The position numbers were made by a program, and so were the translations under genes. The notes beneath the pieces were generated by a model. It worked only from the letters and a program-made list of their open reading frames with translations, was not told where the DNA came from and did no database searches. Shown one piece after another: positions 1 through 12,426 of a stretch of 64,000 bases of DNA (the stretch's first letter is position 1; every line of letters begins with the position of its first letter). Source of the DNA: Botryosphaeria dothidea (lineage: Eukaryota; Ascomycota; Dothideomycetes; Botryosphaeriales; Botryosphaeriaceae); contig WWBZ02000033.1 of the NCBI GenBank assembly GCA_011503125.2, forward strand, positions 4,464,001 to 4,528,000. The letters are read 5' to 3'.

Positions 1-103
1 CCTCTCGAGTAAAATAACTATAGATAGCTAGTCTTATATAGACCCGTAAGGGAGCTATATCGGAAAGAAATAAATTTATCTATCTATCTATCTATCTATA
101 TAT
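1..103 (+). repeat. LINE 3' end, copy A, with (TATC)n tail
   Basis: The window opens inside the 3' untranslated end of a Tad1-like LINE. The stretch matches the ends of copies B (about 835-949) and C (about 7375-7460): TATAGATAGCTAG, then a GACCCGTAAG block, then AAATAAATTT running into a TATC microsatellite (about 77-102). LINEs often end in short simple repeats. Only the last 100 bases of this copy are in view. The tract is RIP-saturated, with no CA or TG. Confidence 0.6.
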
Positions 104-949
104 AAGAAGATAGCTCTACTAGAAGAACCCTACTTAGAAAAAAGGTAAACTTACTTCTTAACTACTATCTCTCTACCTACTAGAGTCTCCTAGAGCGAAC
201 GAAGCTACGTATAGTATATAGAAATAAGTAGAAGAAGAGATAGATAAAGTCTACTAGCTAGAGAAGATAAGATAAGCTAGTAGCCTAAAGTATATAGTAG
301 AACCTAAAAATTAGATAAATCTATAGCGAACTATCTAAGCTATAGAGTATACTCGCTATCCTACTACGTATAGAGTATATTAGACTAGAGGACTTCCTCT
401 TAAGGCGTAAGGTACTAGAGTACCCTAGTCCTACCTATCTATACGGCTAGTATAGATAAATCCTAAAGTATATCCTCCTCTTCTACCTCTACTTCTAATA
501 GAGTAGAGTATAGATACTCTAAAGAATAGAAACTACGAACTACTACTTCCTTCTCTTAATAAAGAAGGAAATTAAAGTAGTAATAGACTAGTTCTTACGC
601 CTAAGGCTACTTAAGTAATTTAGCCTAGTAAGAGAACTAATATAGAAAGATAACTAGAAAGAGGAACTAGGAGAATAACTAGAACTACTAGAACTACTAG
701 AACCCGGATAACTATAAAGATAAGGACTAAAGAGATAGATCTAGTAGATAAATATAGGGCTACTATAGTAGCTACTACTAGTAAGAAGGAAAAATAAGAA
801 CTAGTATAGAATAGTATACTTAGAGAGAGAGAAGGGGTTTTTACTAGGCGAAAAGATTTTCCCCCTTATATAAAATAACTATAGATAGCTAGCCCCGTAT
901 AGACCCGTAAGAAAGCTATATCGGAAAGAAATAAATTTATCTATCTATA
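104..949 (+). pseudogene. 5'-truncated Tad1-like LINE ORF2 C-terminus, copy B
   Basis: RIP-mutated C-terminal part of a LINE ORF2 protein. In one frame around 350-600 the conceptual product has the LINE ending: an R-L-E-D-F-L-L-R-R-K-V block, then a CX2C-type motif in which cysteines became tyrosine (TYLYG), then a KYILLFYLYF block standing for H-I-L-x-x-C-P, then a hydrophobic LRLLKQFSLVREL-like end. Stops are all TAG or TAA where W or Q is expected. It starts abruptly next to copy A's tail, so it is 5' truncated, and it ends with its own TATC tail at about 930-949. It is dead. The family is inferred from the C-terminal zinc-binding motif and tail. Confidence 0.6.
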
Positions 950-1507
950 GTAAGACTAGTTATAACCTACGGCTATAGAGTATAGTACGTTCTAGAGGGA
1001 ATTCTAGAGTAGAAAAAAATAGCTATCTAGCTACTATAGAAGATTTAAAACTAGTACTTACGTACTATCTTAGGGGTATATAAGTTAACTAGTATATAAA
1101 CTTTAAAGTACGAGACGGGGATTTTCCTACTCTTACTCTATCTAGACGAACTAGCGCTAGTCTAGACTATTAGATCTAGAGATAGCCTAGTAGTAATAGT
1201 AGTAGAGAATACTTACTAGAGTATTAAAGAGATAGCCCGGGCTATACTAGGTACTAGAGGTATAGCCGACCTAGCTAGAAGAACTCTACTTAGAGAAAGA
1301 GTAATAGCCCTCCTTAACTACTACTCTTCTACTTACTAAAGTCTTTCGGAGTAAATAAGACTACGTATAGTATATAGAAATAAGTAGAAGAAGAGATAGA
1401 TAAAGTTTACTAGCTAAGGAAGGTAAGATAAGCTAGTAGCCTAAAGTATATAGTAGAATCTAAAGATTTAATAAATTTATAGCGAACTATCTAAGCTATA
1501 GAGTATA
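950..1507 (+). mobile_element. Tad1-like LINE copy C, left part (interrupted)
   Basis: From about 1270 this segment aligns with copy B (for example GTATAGTATATAGAAATAAG in both) and extends further 5'. It stops at 1507, exactly at a Copia insertion, and resumes at 6868. The bases 1503-1507 (GTATA) are the left target-site duplicate. RIP-saturated and full of TAG/TAA. The 950-1270 part should be the region upstream of the C-terminal zinc finger, but I could not match it to a domain. Confidence 0.55.
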
Positions 1508-1796
1508 TATTAACTAGAATCCTCTTATTTCTTAGGCAGTACTTATTATCTAGTTTTAGTTACTATAATCTCTCGAAGATTCTACCGGAGAAGAGAAGGG
1601 TATTAATTTACTACTATTTATACCTAATACCCTCGGATATTACTTCCTCGGATATAATTATTTCCTTAGTTATATTAGCTTAGATTTATATATTTAAGGA
1701 TACTTATTCTCCTTTACTAAGAAGGATAGGCAGAAATTTAGCTCTTTCTTCTAACCTTATATAGTTTAGGGCCTAAGGCCTACCGATAGTTCGATA
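1508..1796 (+). repeat. 5' LTR of Copia-A
   Basis: Direct repeat of 6579-6867, same length (289 bp). It begins TATTAACTAG and ends TCGATA, which are TG and CA termini changed to TA by RIP. TSD GTATA lies immediately upstream. Confidence 0.9.
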
Positions 1797-1807
1797 GTTA
1801 TAAGCCC
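1797..1807 (+). promoter_or_regulatory. Primer-binding site (half tRNA-iMet type), RIP-altered
   Basis: GTTATAAGCCC directly follows the 5' LTR. The unmutated form in the other Copia copies here is GTTATGAGCCC, the reverse complement of the initiator tRNA-Met anticodon arm GGGCUCAUAAC. One TG-to-TA change separates this copy from that form. Copia-type elements are known to prime from an initiator-tRNA half molecule. Confidence 0.7.
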
Positions 1808-1898
1808 GGCTATCGTACTAAAGCGTAGACCGAATAGATAGTAAGGAATTACTTCCTAAAAACTAATAATTAGAATTCTAGAACAAGACTATTTAACT

Positions 1899-4800
1899 AT
1901 AACGGAATTAACTAAGAAAACCGTTATTCTTAATCGACCTTTAGACTAGGATAACTAGCTATATCTTATACGCTTACGAGCTAAGGCTCTAGGTATTTAG
2001 GAAGTAGTTAATCCTAAAAGGACCATACGACCCGATTAGATTCCGGATCCCGGTAACCTACCGCCGTTGCTACCGGATAACGATACTTAAGGACAAGACT
2101 AATTTAAGACCTAGTATACTATCTATCGATATAAGATTAACGTCTACGATAGACGTTAAAAGGCTCTCGCGGAACTTACTACCTACATCTAAGAGTTAAT
2201 CTTAATAACTAATCTTTTATTTATTACGTTAGAGGAACCGTATCTATAGGATATTCTCCGAGCGCTTAAGAAGCGCCTTGCACTAATAGACTAGGCTAGA
2301 CTACTTAAGCTTAAATACTAATACTACTAACTATACAAGCCTCTACGAAGTTAGAATATCGAATCCTAGCTTTAGCAATGGGAAAAGCTCTATACCGAGG
2401 CGAAGAAACACAACCTTACCGAAGTATCAGACAATCGACCAACCCGAGACTTTCTCCTTACACTTAAGCCGATTGAACCTTAATTCGTCAGCACCTACCA
2501 AATCAAGAATCTCGATCCAGCAACCCGCGTCACGGATCTCTATAACATGATCGAGAAGTTCCGCCAATACTACCGAGAAAACTAGACAGTTAAAGCTCAA
2601 AAGACTAAGGGAACCCACTTAGCATTTACCGCTAATTTTTAAGGCAAATAGGCTAAAACAGCACCTCTCTGTCCCTACGGAATATATTATTAGGCCCTAG
2701 AATACTAGTATCTCAATCCTTAAGCTAAAAACCGACCCAAGAACTTCAAGCCAAATCCTAAAACTTAAGCTAAAGTTGAAGAGAAGCTTTAGGACCCGAA
2801 ATTTAAGGAGATTATTACTAAATTACTTGAGAGAAATAAGAGAATTTAGCAATAAAAAGAACAAAAAGAATAAAACTAAGGCGAGAAACAGGATTAACCG
2901 CAATCCTAAGATGTATAGCCCATATTAATAACGGCAATATACTACTCTTTCGTAGCTTAGAATAGTCGTCTATTTAACTCCTAGATTCTCGACTCTGGAA
3001 CCGACGTCTATGTTTGTAACTAATTAATAATAAATAGATTTAACGAAGCTAGAAAGGCTAGACCTAATAAAACCCTTAGATTAGGCAACTAAGCTATTCT
3101 AATTTAAGCCTAGGAAACTATCGATATCTCCGCTAAAACATAGACTAGCTAGAGAACGATTACGCTTAATAACGTTGCCTTTATTCTATTCTTCTTAACG
3201 AATCTTATATCGATAAGTATTATAGTTAGCAAGAAAATCTACTAGGATACCTAGAATATACAGCTTATCTACTAAGGAAAATACCTTTATAAAGTTTAAC
3301 AGCACTAAGGATACTTCCTACTAGAATATAATCCTAATTTAGAATACTAAGGATATATAGTATTCCTAGCAACTATTCGTAAATTATTAGCCGAAAAATA
3401 GTATTAAGTCCTTGCACACGCTAACCTAGAAGTTATCTAACATCTCGAGGAAAATATAAAAGGAGTATTAGTAATTAAAGAACCTCTAGCTCTAAAAACT
3501 ATTTAATACTAACCCTATACACTTTTAAAATCCTAGAGGATTATCTTACGAGAAACGACTAGAGAAGAAGACTATAACGAAGTATTCTACCGAGTTTTAT
3601 TTAACCTACTCTAAATTTAGAAGGGGTATAACTAAGATAAGTAGATATTCTACTTCGCCTGCGTTAAGACGGATTTTACCTTCGCCTTTACCTATCTAAA
3701 CAAATTAGACGCCTAGGATATAATTAAATTTATCGTTAAACTCGTTAAAACCCGCTATAAGCGTTAGATTATTTTCTTTAGAACTAATAGCGAGCGAACT
3801 ATTAGAATAGAAACTAAGTCCTTTCTCTAATTAGAAGGAATTACCCTTAAAACTTTAGCTCCCGCCACGCCTAAATAAAACGGATACGCCGAGAGATTAG
3901 AAGGCGTAATCCTATCTAAGGTAAGAGCTATAAGAATTAGAGTAAATCTTCCGCAATTACTATAGCTAGAAATTATTAGAATAGCTAGATATATTTATAA
4001 TCGTATACTAATAGCTAAGCTAAACTAGAAAACCCTATTCGAGGTAGTTATAGGCAAGAAACTAAATCTCTCCCATCTTCGTATCTATGGCTATCGAGCC
4101 TATATATATAAGAAGGGAATTCTACGAAGCTAGAAACTAGCCGAAAAAGCATATCTTAGACATCTTATTAGATACGACTCTATAAATATCTTTCGAATCT
4201 AGATTCTAAGCTAATAAAAGATTATTCGAACTAGAGATATTAGATTTAATAAGGACGAGTTCTACCGACTAGAAGACCTAGATCTAACGCTACTCCTCTA
4301 AGAAGAAGCCTTAGAAATTATCTAAACACTCGAAATTTAGCTTTTAACTAACTAATAAACCGATAAAACTAAGTCTAAAGAAGACGAGCTAGAAACTACC
4401 CACGAAATAGAGATAAGCTCGAATCTAACAACTCGATACTAAGACTCTAGAGAAAACTAATAACTACTAACTCTAGATCTATTAATTACGGCTAGTTAAT
4501 ATTAAGAACAAGTATAAGATACTAATATAGGCCTAGAAACTTAATAAATAAGAAGACTTCTACGACTTCTTCTAGTATAGTACGATACTCTACTATAACT
4601 AGGAGTAATACTAGAAAATCGCGCTTCCCGTATAGTAGAAATATTAGACACGATTACTAGAGATATAATCGAGCCTAAAGGGAGTAAAAGTACTACTCGT
4701 AGTACACGTAGCATACGGAATCCTAACCCTTAACTATAAAAAGACCTATTTAAGAAACTAAGAAAGCTACGGAAATAAGAATACGCCGTAGCACTCGATA

Positions 4801-6530
4801 AGATTTAAGAAATCCCGAACTCTCCCTACTTTAGTATATTTTTAGCAGCAATTAACACTCTAGGAAACCTACTAAGAATCTACAGAGACTAATTACTACC
4901 GGAACCACGAACCTTTAGGGAAATGCTTTAGCACCTATTTTTATTAGGATTTATTCCAGCTCTTAAGACTAAAGCTAGAACCCTAGTAAAGATTAGAACC
5001 TAGAGATTTATTAAACGCTCCGTCGCCACTTAAGCCGGCAAGAAAGTTATCCCTCTAACCTAGGTTTTTAAGTATAAATTCGACACTAAGGGATATCTAA
5101 TTAAGTTTAAGGCCAGACTTTGCGTACGCGGCGATCTGTAATTTACCGAATAGGACACGTATACAGCAACTTTAGCCGCCTAGACTTTTCGGAGCATTAT
5201 AGTAATTACGGCAGCCTTCGACCTTAAATTACGATAATATAATATAATAAATGCCTTCGTTAACAGCCTAATCGATAAGGATACGTACTACGAACTCCTA
5301 GAAGGACTCGAACTACTCGAAGAATTCCAGAACCTTTAACCAGGACTCATTATTCAACTTCTTCGAGCCCTATACGGCCTTAAATAATTACCAGCCCTAT
5401 AGAGCAACCATCTCTCGACAACACTTTAAGATCTCGGACTTACACAAGTTCTAGGAGTAAACTATCTACTCTTAAACGAGGTAATAATTTTATTCTTCTT
5501 TATAGATAATATTATAATCGTTTACCCAAAGGAATATACACGTTAAATCGATAAATTTTAGTACAAACTCTCTAATATCTACGAAATACGAATCCTTGGC
5601 GAACTCGAATAGTTTCTTAATATTAGAATTATTAGGGATAGACTACAGAGAAAGCTCTAGCTCTATTAGAACTTATATATCGAGAAACTAGCCGCTAAAT
5701 TTAATATTAATTAGGATAAGCAACTAAAAATACCACTCCTAGTCGAAGACGTATAACTATTAATTAATTAAGCTATAACTTAGGAAATCTACACGTACTA
5801 ATAGAAGATTAGATCTATTAACTTTGCCGTAGTTATTACACGTCTAGATATTGCACAAGTAGCCTTAAAACTTACGGAATATCTCTAGAATCCCTTTAAG
5901 CGTTATCAATAACTGGCTATACGCGTAATTAAATACCTAGTCTTAACTAAATACCTCGTAATCGAATTTAATAGTATCTATAACTCGTAGTAAATAGTCT
6001 TCCTATTAAGCAGCGACGTATTATTTACTAATAATTAGGAAACTCGAAAGTTATCTTAGGGATATATCTTTTAGCTATTTAATAGACTAATCGATTAGAA
6101 GGCTAATAAGTAGAGAATAGTTACTACCTTAAGCATAGAAGCCGAATTTCTTTTACTCTCTAATACGGTAAAGTAACTTCTTTAGTAGGAACGCCTATTT
6201 AGGTATATTTAATTCGATCTAGACTACTATCTATTTATCTAATACGATAACCGCTAAATAATTCGACTTTTAGACGAGTCCTCTCCTAAACTAACGACGA
6301 AGTTACGCTACGTCGATATCTACTAATATTAGCTTCGTTAAGAGATTTAGAATAAGCGAATTAGGCTTTAATAGACTCTATTAGCCGAAATAATCGCGGA
6401 TAGACTTACTAAGGCTTTGCCTATATAACGCTTTTAGCAATTCGTTAAGTAACTATATCTTATTAATATTAAGGATTTAATCTCTTAGAAATCCAAAGAT
6501 ACTCTCTTAGATTAAATTTACTTTTACACG
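1899..6530 (+). pseudogene. Copia-A gag-pol, destroyed by RIP
   Basis: The start codon is probably ATA at 1899, a former ATG. Readable blocks, in order: a gag start resembling the other Copia gags here (S/L-D-W-D-N-W-L-Y-L); a gag zinc knuckle near 2660-2710; protease D-S-G-T-D near 2991; a GAG-pre-integrase H-A-N block near 3415; the integrase core (about 3620-4220, with P-K-Q-N-G-Y-A-E-R and H-L-R-I-Y-G-Y); reverse transcriptase from about 5060, with the FVDD active site read as F-I-D-N near 5500; and RNase H ending in A-D-R-L-T-K near 6390-6415. Dozens of in-frame stops, nearly all TAG/TAA at W or Q positions. It cannot make protein. The 3' limit is approximate. Confidence 0.85.
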
Positions 6531-6578
6531 AATTTTAGAGTTATAATAAGCACTAGACTACTTATTATAAAGGGGGTA

Positions 6579-6867
6579 TATTAACTAGAATCCCCTTATT
6601 TCTTAGACAGCACTTGTTATCTAGTTTTAGTTACTATAATCTCTCGAAGATTCTACCGGAGAAGAGGAGGATATTAATTTACTACTATTTATACCTAATA
6701 CTCTCGGATATTACTTCCTCGGATATAATTATTCCCTCGGTTATATTAGCTTAGATTTATATATTTAAGGATACTTATTCTCCTTTACTAAGAAGGATAG
6801 GTAGAAATTTAGCTCTTTCTTCTAATCTTATATAGTTTAGGGCCTAAGGCCTACCGATAGTTCGATA
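6579..6867 (+). repeat. 3' LTR of Copia-A
   Basis: 289-bp direct repeat of the 5' LTR, preceded by the purine tract AAGGGGG and followed by target duplicate GTATA (6868-6872). Confidence 0.9.
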
Positions 6868-7460
6868 GTATACTTACTACTCTACTACGTACTAAGTATA
6901 TTAAACTAGAGAACTTTCTCTCTAGGCGTAAGATACTAGAATACCCTAGCTCTACCTATCTATACGGCTAGTATAGATAAACTCTAAAGTATATTCTTCT
7001 CTTCTACCTCTACTTCTAATAGAGTAGAGTATAAATACTCTAAAGAGTAGGGACTACGGACTACGATTTCCTCCTCTTAACGAAAAAGAAGATTAAAGTA
7101 GTAATAGACTAGTTCTTATACCTAGGGCTACTTAAGTAATTTAGCCTAATAAGAAAACTAATTTAGGAGGATAACTAGGAAGAGGAACTAAAAGAACTAC
7201 TAGGACTACTAGGACCCGAATAACTACGAGAATAAGAACTAAAGAGATAGATCTAGTAGATAAATATAGGGCTACTATAGTAGCCGCTACTAGTAAGAAA
7301 GAAGAATAAGAACTAGTATAGGATAGTATATCTAGAGAGAGAAAAGAGGTTTTTACTAGGCGAAAAGATTTTCTCTTTCGTATAAAATAACTATAGATAG
7401 CTAGCCCCGTATAGACCCGTAAGAGAGCTATATCGGGAAGAAATAAATTTATTTATCTAT
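6868..7460 (+). mobile_element. Tad1-like LINE copy C, right part with 3' tail
   Basis: Continues copy C after the Copia-A insertion and parallels copy B from the R-L-E-D/LRRK block through the zinc-binding region to the tail. The tail AAATAAATTTATTTATC is degenerate. With 950-1507 it forms one 5'-truncated LINE copy of about 1.15 kb. RIP-saturated. Confidence 0.6.
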
Positions 7461-9560
7461 TAATACGGTATAGATCCTAGTCTTATCTTATTAGATATAA
7501 CGAGTAAGAGCGGCGTAGAATACCGTAGTATAAGAGATTAAAGGCGGGTTAGAAGGCGTAATCGTAGATTATTAAGTAGGTAAGTAATTTATTTAGTAGA
7601 AAGAAGAAGCGAAGGTAATAGTATTTCTTAACTAGAGAATCTATAGATCGTGCCTTTCTAGCTAAGACTTTCTAAGAATAAGAGAATATTAACTAAGCTT
7701 AGTTATCTAAAAGGTAAAGAGTTCTTAGTATTAATTAATATCGAGTTAAAGGTCGGCTTTATAGGTAATCTACCTAGCTATAGATCTATTAGCTAGCTCG
7801 AGGAATTTAGATTATATTTTTTAACGAGTAGGGAGCGAGTATTTCTTAATAAAAGTATTATCTATAAATAAGGACGAAGTACTAGAGTTTAGTATAGACG
7901 AGATTTCGATTATATTATTAACTACTAACTTAAGAATAAGAAGTAGGCGTTTTCTAAGATTAATAGCGCGTAGTATCGAGGTACGAGGTTCGGGGGATAA
8001 AAATAAGAGTATTCTAAGGTTCGAAGATAAAGAAGTAAGAATAGAGAATTAATTTAAAGTAGAAAGTAGCGGGGGGCTAGATAGGTACCGAATACTACTT
8101 AGTCTTTTACGTTTTTTAATACGTAGAGAACTAAAGCCGTAGGAGAAGTTATAGAAGTCGAGGTTTTAGAGAAGACGAGTAGACTTATTATTAGTAGCGA
8201 GGTAGGCGGAAAGAGTATAGTTATAGTCGAGTTAAGGTTTAGACTCTTTAAACTCTTTAGATTCTTTACCTTAGAGTACTTATATACCTAGTAGTTCGGA
8301 TTACTATAGTAAGCGTAGAGATTATTAGCTCTTTAGTACGCTTTTCGAGTAGAGGTATCTAGTTCTATAGGTTTATTTTAGAGAATCGAGGTTAGCGCGG
8401 AAGACGAGAATCGAGGGGTAGCTAGTATAACGAGAGGAGTCGAGATAGAAATACGAGTTACGGGTATCTTTTTCTTAATTATTCGAGTATAGAGTTAGTT
8501 ATCTAACGTAATATAGGTTTTAGCGAATTTTTCGAATTCTATTAGTATAGAACGTCTAATAAGAAGGTTCTTAAGATTCTCTTTAAGGCTAAGGCGGAAG
8601 TAGTAGATCTTAACTACGTTTTCTTTTTAATCGAAAATCGTAATAAGCGAGAGGAACCGTAAGTAGTAAGCCGAGTAGGACTTATCTTATTTAAGTATAA
8701 GAAGAAATCGTTTAGCCGTTACGTAAGTATTAGAATTATTAAATACGGCCTTAAGAGCTTAGTAGAAGGCCTTATAATTATCGAAGTCTACGAAACCGTT
8801 CGAAGTAGAAACGTAAGGGGTAAACTAAGTATAAGCCGTATCGCGAAGATATAATCTAGCGTAGATAATCTTAGCTATATCCGTTATAAAAGTAGATAGG
8901 TCCGAGGTAAATTTAAGTTAAAGTTGCGTAGCGAAGTTCTAGAACCGAGTACGTTCTCCTTTAAAGAGTTCTAGATCTAATATCTTAGAAATACGGGGAC
9001 GAGAGGTTTCTAAAGAAGATATCGTAGACGTAGTAGCCGGCGTATTAGTAGAGAGGTTCGGGGCTAGTAGTTAGAGTCGGGCGAAGGCTTTATCTTAGCT
9101 AAAACCGTAGTAGTAAAAGATATAAGTAACTTAGGCGTTCGTAGTATTCTTAGAGATAACTAGTAAATCGATATTAGATCTTAGATAAGATTATCTTCCT
9201 TTAGCGTATATCTAGCTAAGAATAACGCGTAGAGAAACTAGAATATCTTTAGGGAAGGTAGGACGAGCGTTAATAGAAGTAGAGACTTAATTAAGAATTT
9301 AGAAGAGCGTATTCTAAGAATTAGAAGATATAGTTCTATTAACTATTTTAGAGATTATAGTCTAGGGCTTCGGCGAGAGCTTTAGGCCTACTAGAGAGTA
9401 GTTTAGTAAAATATAATAAATAGACCTTAGGGGGCGGAGAGACGAGGTAACGAAGCCGGTAAAGATAGTAGGGGTAAAGTAATACTAAAGTATAAGAATA
9501 TAGTTTAAAGAGTAAGAGTACGAGGTATAAGAGACGAGAGGCGAGAGACGAGAGACGAGA
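7461..9560 (-). pseudogene. Ty3/gypsy gag and protease fragment
   Basis: On the minus strand the region around 8480-8800 reads as a Ty3/gypsy gag core (F-D-N-Y-K-A-F-Y block followed by Y-Y-L-R-F-L-S-L and N-L-K-N-L-L). At about 8272-8320 lies a zinc knuckle with spacing X2, X4, X4, in which Cys and His have become Tyr (Y-A-Y-Y-S-N-P-N-Y-Q-V-Y-K-Y). A probable start of the protease region lies near 7740. The fragment ends at the LINE tail at 7460, so reverse transcriptase and integrase are missing. To the right a GA-rich leader (CGAGAGACGAGAGACGAG near 9540) and a TATA-like stretch at 9660 suggest a 5' leader or LTR, but I found no second LTR copy to confirm it. Confidence 0.6.
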
Positions 9561-10635
9561 GAGATAAGTAAGGTCTAATTTAAGGCGTACTAAGTTATAC
9601 GCGAGGAATACTTATTACTAGACTAAAGAACTAACTATAAAGTAGAGGGGCGAGCTTTATATATATAAAGAACGAACTAAAATACTAGCTTTCTAATTTA
9701 TAAGTAGGTAAGTCTAGATCTAGATTTTAAATTAACGAAGATAAACGAGAGGTAAGAAGTTTAAGTAAGCTACGTTTATAATAGCTACCCCGAGATTATA
9801 CTATTCTATTAATTATATCTATAGCGGCGTAGTACTCTTCTAACTAGGATAATACCTTATCGTAGTAGTTTACTATTTATTAGCCCGCTACTTAGAAATT
9901 AACTATTATATAACGAGTAGATACTAGTACGCGTCGGCCTCCGTATAATAGTATACTATTTCGTCTATTAATACGAGGTCTATATTAGATAGCTATAGCC
10001 GGTAATTAAGTTAGTAGATACTATTTAAGAGACTATTAGACGAGACTATATTTTAGATAGCTTACGTAGGTCGCTAAGAGAAGAAGGGCGTAGCTTAGAG
10101 CCGGGAGAATCGTACGGGAAAACGAGGTAGTTCTTTTTATATAGTCGAAATCGGCCTCTAAGCTACGGAGGCTACGTTATAGTCGAGTATTAACCCGTAG
10201 CTCTAGATAGCTAGGTAGAGGGGTATTCTCGATATAAGAATAGGAGTATTACTCCTCTTCTCTAGCTATCTTTCCGTAAAATCTTTCTATAAGAGTTCTC
10301 TCTTAAGTATTCTTTCTCGTTAAGTACTATTTTTTTATAGTATTCTATATAACTATAGACTCTATCGTCTTTTACTAACTTTTAAGCTCTAAGTAGCTAT
10401 CTCGTAGTATATTAGATAAATCTATTTCCGAGCTAATTAATAACGAGAATAATAGCTAGAAGCCTCTCTCTCTCTCTAAGATTTTAACTAAATTAAAGTA
10501 AAAGCGTACTAGCGTATCTATTTACTAGAATCGTTCTCTTCTAGTCTAAGAGAGAATAAATAGCGGTAGACGTCTAGTTATCTCGGAAACGAGCACGAAA
10601 GTAGCGATCGAGGATTATATTAGTATATATATATA
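9561..10635. other. RIP-altered region, no recognisable gene
   Basis: About 1 kb of CA/TG-depleted sequence between a minus-strand gypsy gag fragment and a plus-strand gypsy pol end. The left 200 bases may be an LTR or leader of the gag fragment. I saw no domain, tRNA or direct repeat of another part of the window. It may be further decayed LTR-element sequence. Confidence 0.5.
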
Positions 10636-12022
10636 TAGCTTACGCTCTAAAAGTATCTAATAAAGTAACTAACGCTTTTATATAGTTTCGTTATTATAGT
10701 ATAGCTAACTTAACTATAGAAAACCTCTCTATTAAACCTTATATAGATCCCGAGCTTAGTTAGTCTACTAGGTACTAGTATAATTTAGCTATCTCCGTAC
10801 TTAAAGCTCTTAGTCTAATCTCTTAAAATAAAGAAGCTTACCGTCTTATATCTCTAGAAGTTATTAATAACTAGACTACTTACGAAGAAATTATTACTAA
10901 TATAAGATAAATAGTACTACTTTAAAGACTAGCGCTTCTTTAATAGAGTAGAAACGTCGATAAGGCTTAATCGTAGCCGCGATCGGATTTATAGTCGTAT
11001 CTATAATAGATAGAATATAAATACCGCCGCGAATAATATTTACGATATTTTCGTAGAGTATAAGAAGATTTTTACTACTTCTCGAAAGTATAGAGATATT
11101 AAAAGTAAAGGCTAAAGGCGAGTAAAGTATTAGATAAATAATATAATATCTAGAGTACTTTCTAGATCTAGAAGCGGTATCTTTTCTAAAAGTATAGGTA
11201 GTAACGTCTCCGCCGTTATAAAGTATAACTTAGAATATAACTCTAGTACGTTAATTCTAGAATATAATAATATTTAACTAGCTAATATATAGTAGAGATT
11301 ATATCTTCTAGAATTAATCCGTAAGAGTCTATAATTAGTAGGTATAATTTACTTATACTCGCTAGTATAGCTTTATTATCTACGCCTCTACCGACTTAAC
11401 GGCCGGCGAAGCGACCTCTTAAATTAAACCCGGTAATCCTAGATAGCGGGCGTAAACGAATTCGTATCTCGCGTCCGGCGGTATTATTTACTATCGATAT
11501 CGATAGAGAGACTCGAACTTAAAACCTAGTATCTACCTTATTAAGCGATAACGATAGTAGTAACGATAATAATAATAAGTTACTTAACCTAGTTACTACT
11601 TTATAGTAACGAGAACTACCTCCGGTAGTTCTAGAAGATAACTAGTATCTTATTAAACGTCTTCTTAAGCGTTAGATCCGTCGGTTATATAGAAGAAGAA
11701 GAGTAAGATATCTCGTTTAGTAGAAAAAATATAGGCTAGAGTATAATAGTTAGATTTACCGGAGGGATATTTATTCCGAGCTTATTAGAGTATTTTACGC
11801 GTCTATCTTTTAATAGATTACTACGCGACTATTAGAGATTAGTAGAACTATTTAAGAAAGAAAAAATAGAAAATATAAAACGAATCTTTTAACTTTCTAC
11901 TAAAGCCTACTCGTACTCCGTATTAGCGCTTCTATTATTCTACCCTTAACTATTATATCTTATTTCTCTTTCTTATTCTCCGCTTCTATTTATTTCTTAT
12001 CGTCGCTAGTTCGCTATCTTTC
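10636..12022 (+). pseudogene. Ty3/gypsy pol 3' end with chromodomain
   Basis: At about 11636-11790 the plus strand reads as a C-terminal chromodomain of a chromovirus integrase: Y-L-I-K-R-L-L, then an R-R-R-R-V-R-Y-L-V-Q-W-K-K-Y core with a RIP-made TAG at the W/Q position, then a P-E-Y-N-S block. It lies about 230 bases before an LTR (12023-12425), where the pol end of a gypsy element should be. Upstream, 10636-11600 is too RIP-altered for me to assign confidently to integrase, and no second LTR was found, so this is a 5'-truncated element. Confidence 0.5.
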
Positions 12023-12425
12023 TATTACGGTATAGCTCTAGAATAGTAGGGTCGCGAGGAAAGAAAGGATAAACGCCCGGATATAACTTACCTAGGCGAG
12101 CCCTCGAGCTACGGCTCGTCTAAGCTTATTATAGCTCGATAGAGTACTATAGAGCATCTTAAGGTACTAGAGGGCTTAATACTAAATTAGATAGACTTTC
12201 CTATATATATATAAAGTATACTCCTTTACTACTTAAAGTTGACCACGTTAGTTAAAAACTATCTATTTTATATACTACTAGTAATACGGCCTTCGCATAT
12301 AGTACTTAGTTACGTATATCTCGTCGCTTTATTCTCTCTCCTCCCTTATACGCACCTAAGGTAAATATACGGCTTACTATCCTCTTTAGTATTTAGATTC
12401 TTAGAGGTAGATACCCGCCGTTATA
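12023..12425 (+). repeat. LTR of a gypsy element related to Gypsy-A
   Basis: Begins TATTACGGTATAGC and ends with a CTCTTTAGTATTTAGATTC block and CGTTATA, the same ends as the 475-bp LTRs at 32447 and 39847. This copy is 403 bp and diverged in the middle. RIP-altered (TG to TA at the start). There is no target duplication, which fits a 3' LTR of the truncated element to its left. Confidence 0.65.
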
Positions 12426-12426
12426 A

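Larger units (their letters stand above)
1508..6867 (+). mobile_element. Complete RIP-dead Copia retrotransposon (family Copia-A)
   Basis: Two 289-bp LTRs (1508-1796, 6579-6867) bound a gag-pol region, with a 5-bp target duplication GTATA at 1503-1507 and 6868-6872. Inside are a primer-binding site at 1797-1807, gag-pol in Copia order (gag, protease, integrase, reverse transcriptase, RNase H) and a purine tract AAGGGGG just before the 3' LTR. It sits inside LINE copy C, whose sequence continues on both sides. The element is heavily RIP-mutated, although some CA/TG survive around 2370-2660, so mutation was uneven. The two LTRs differ at only a few sites. Confidence 0.9.
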
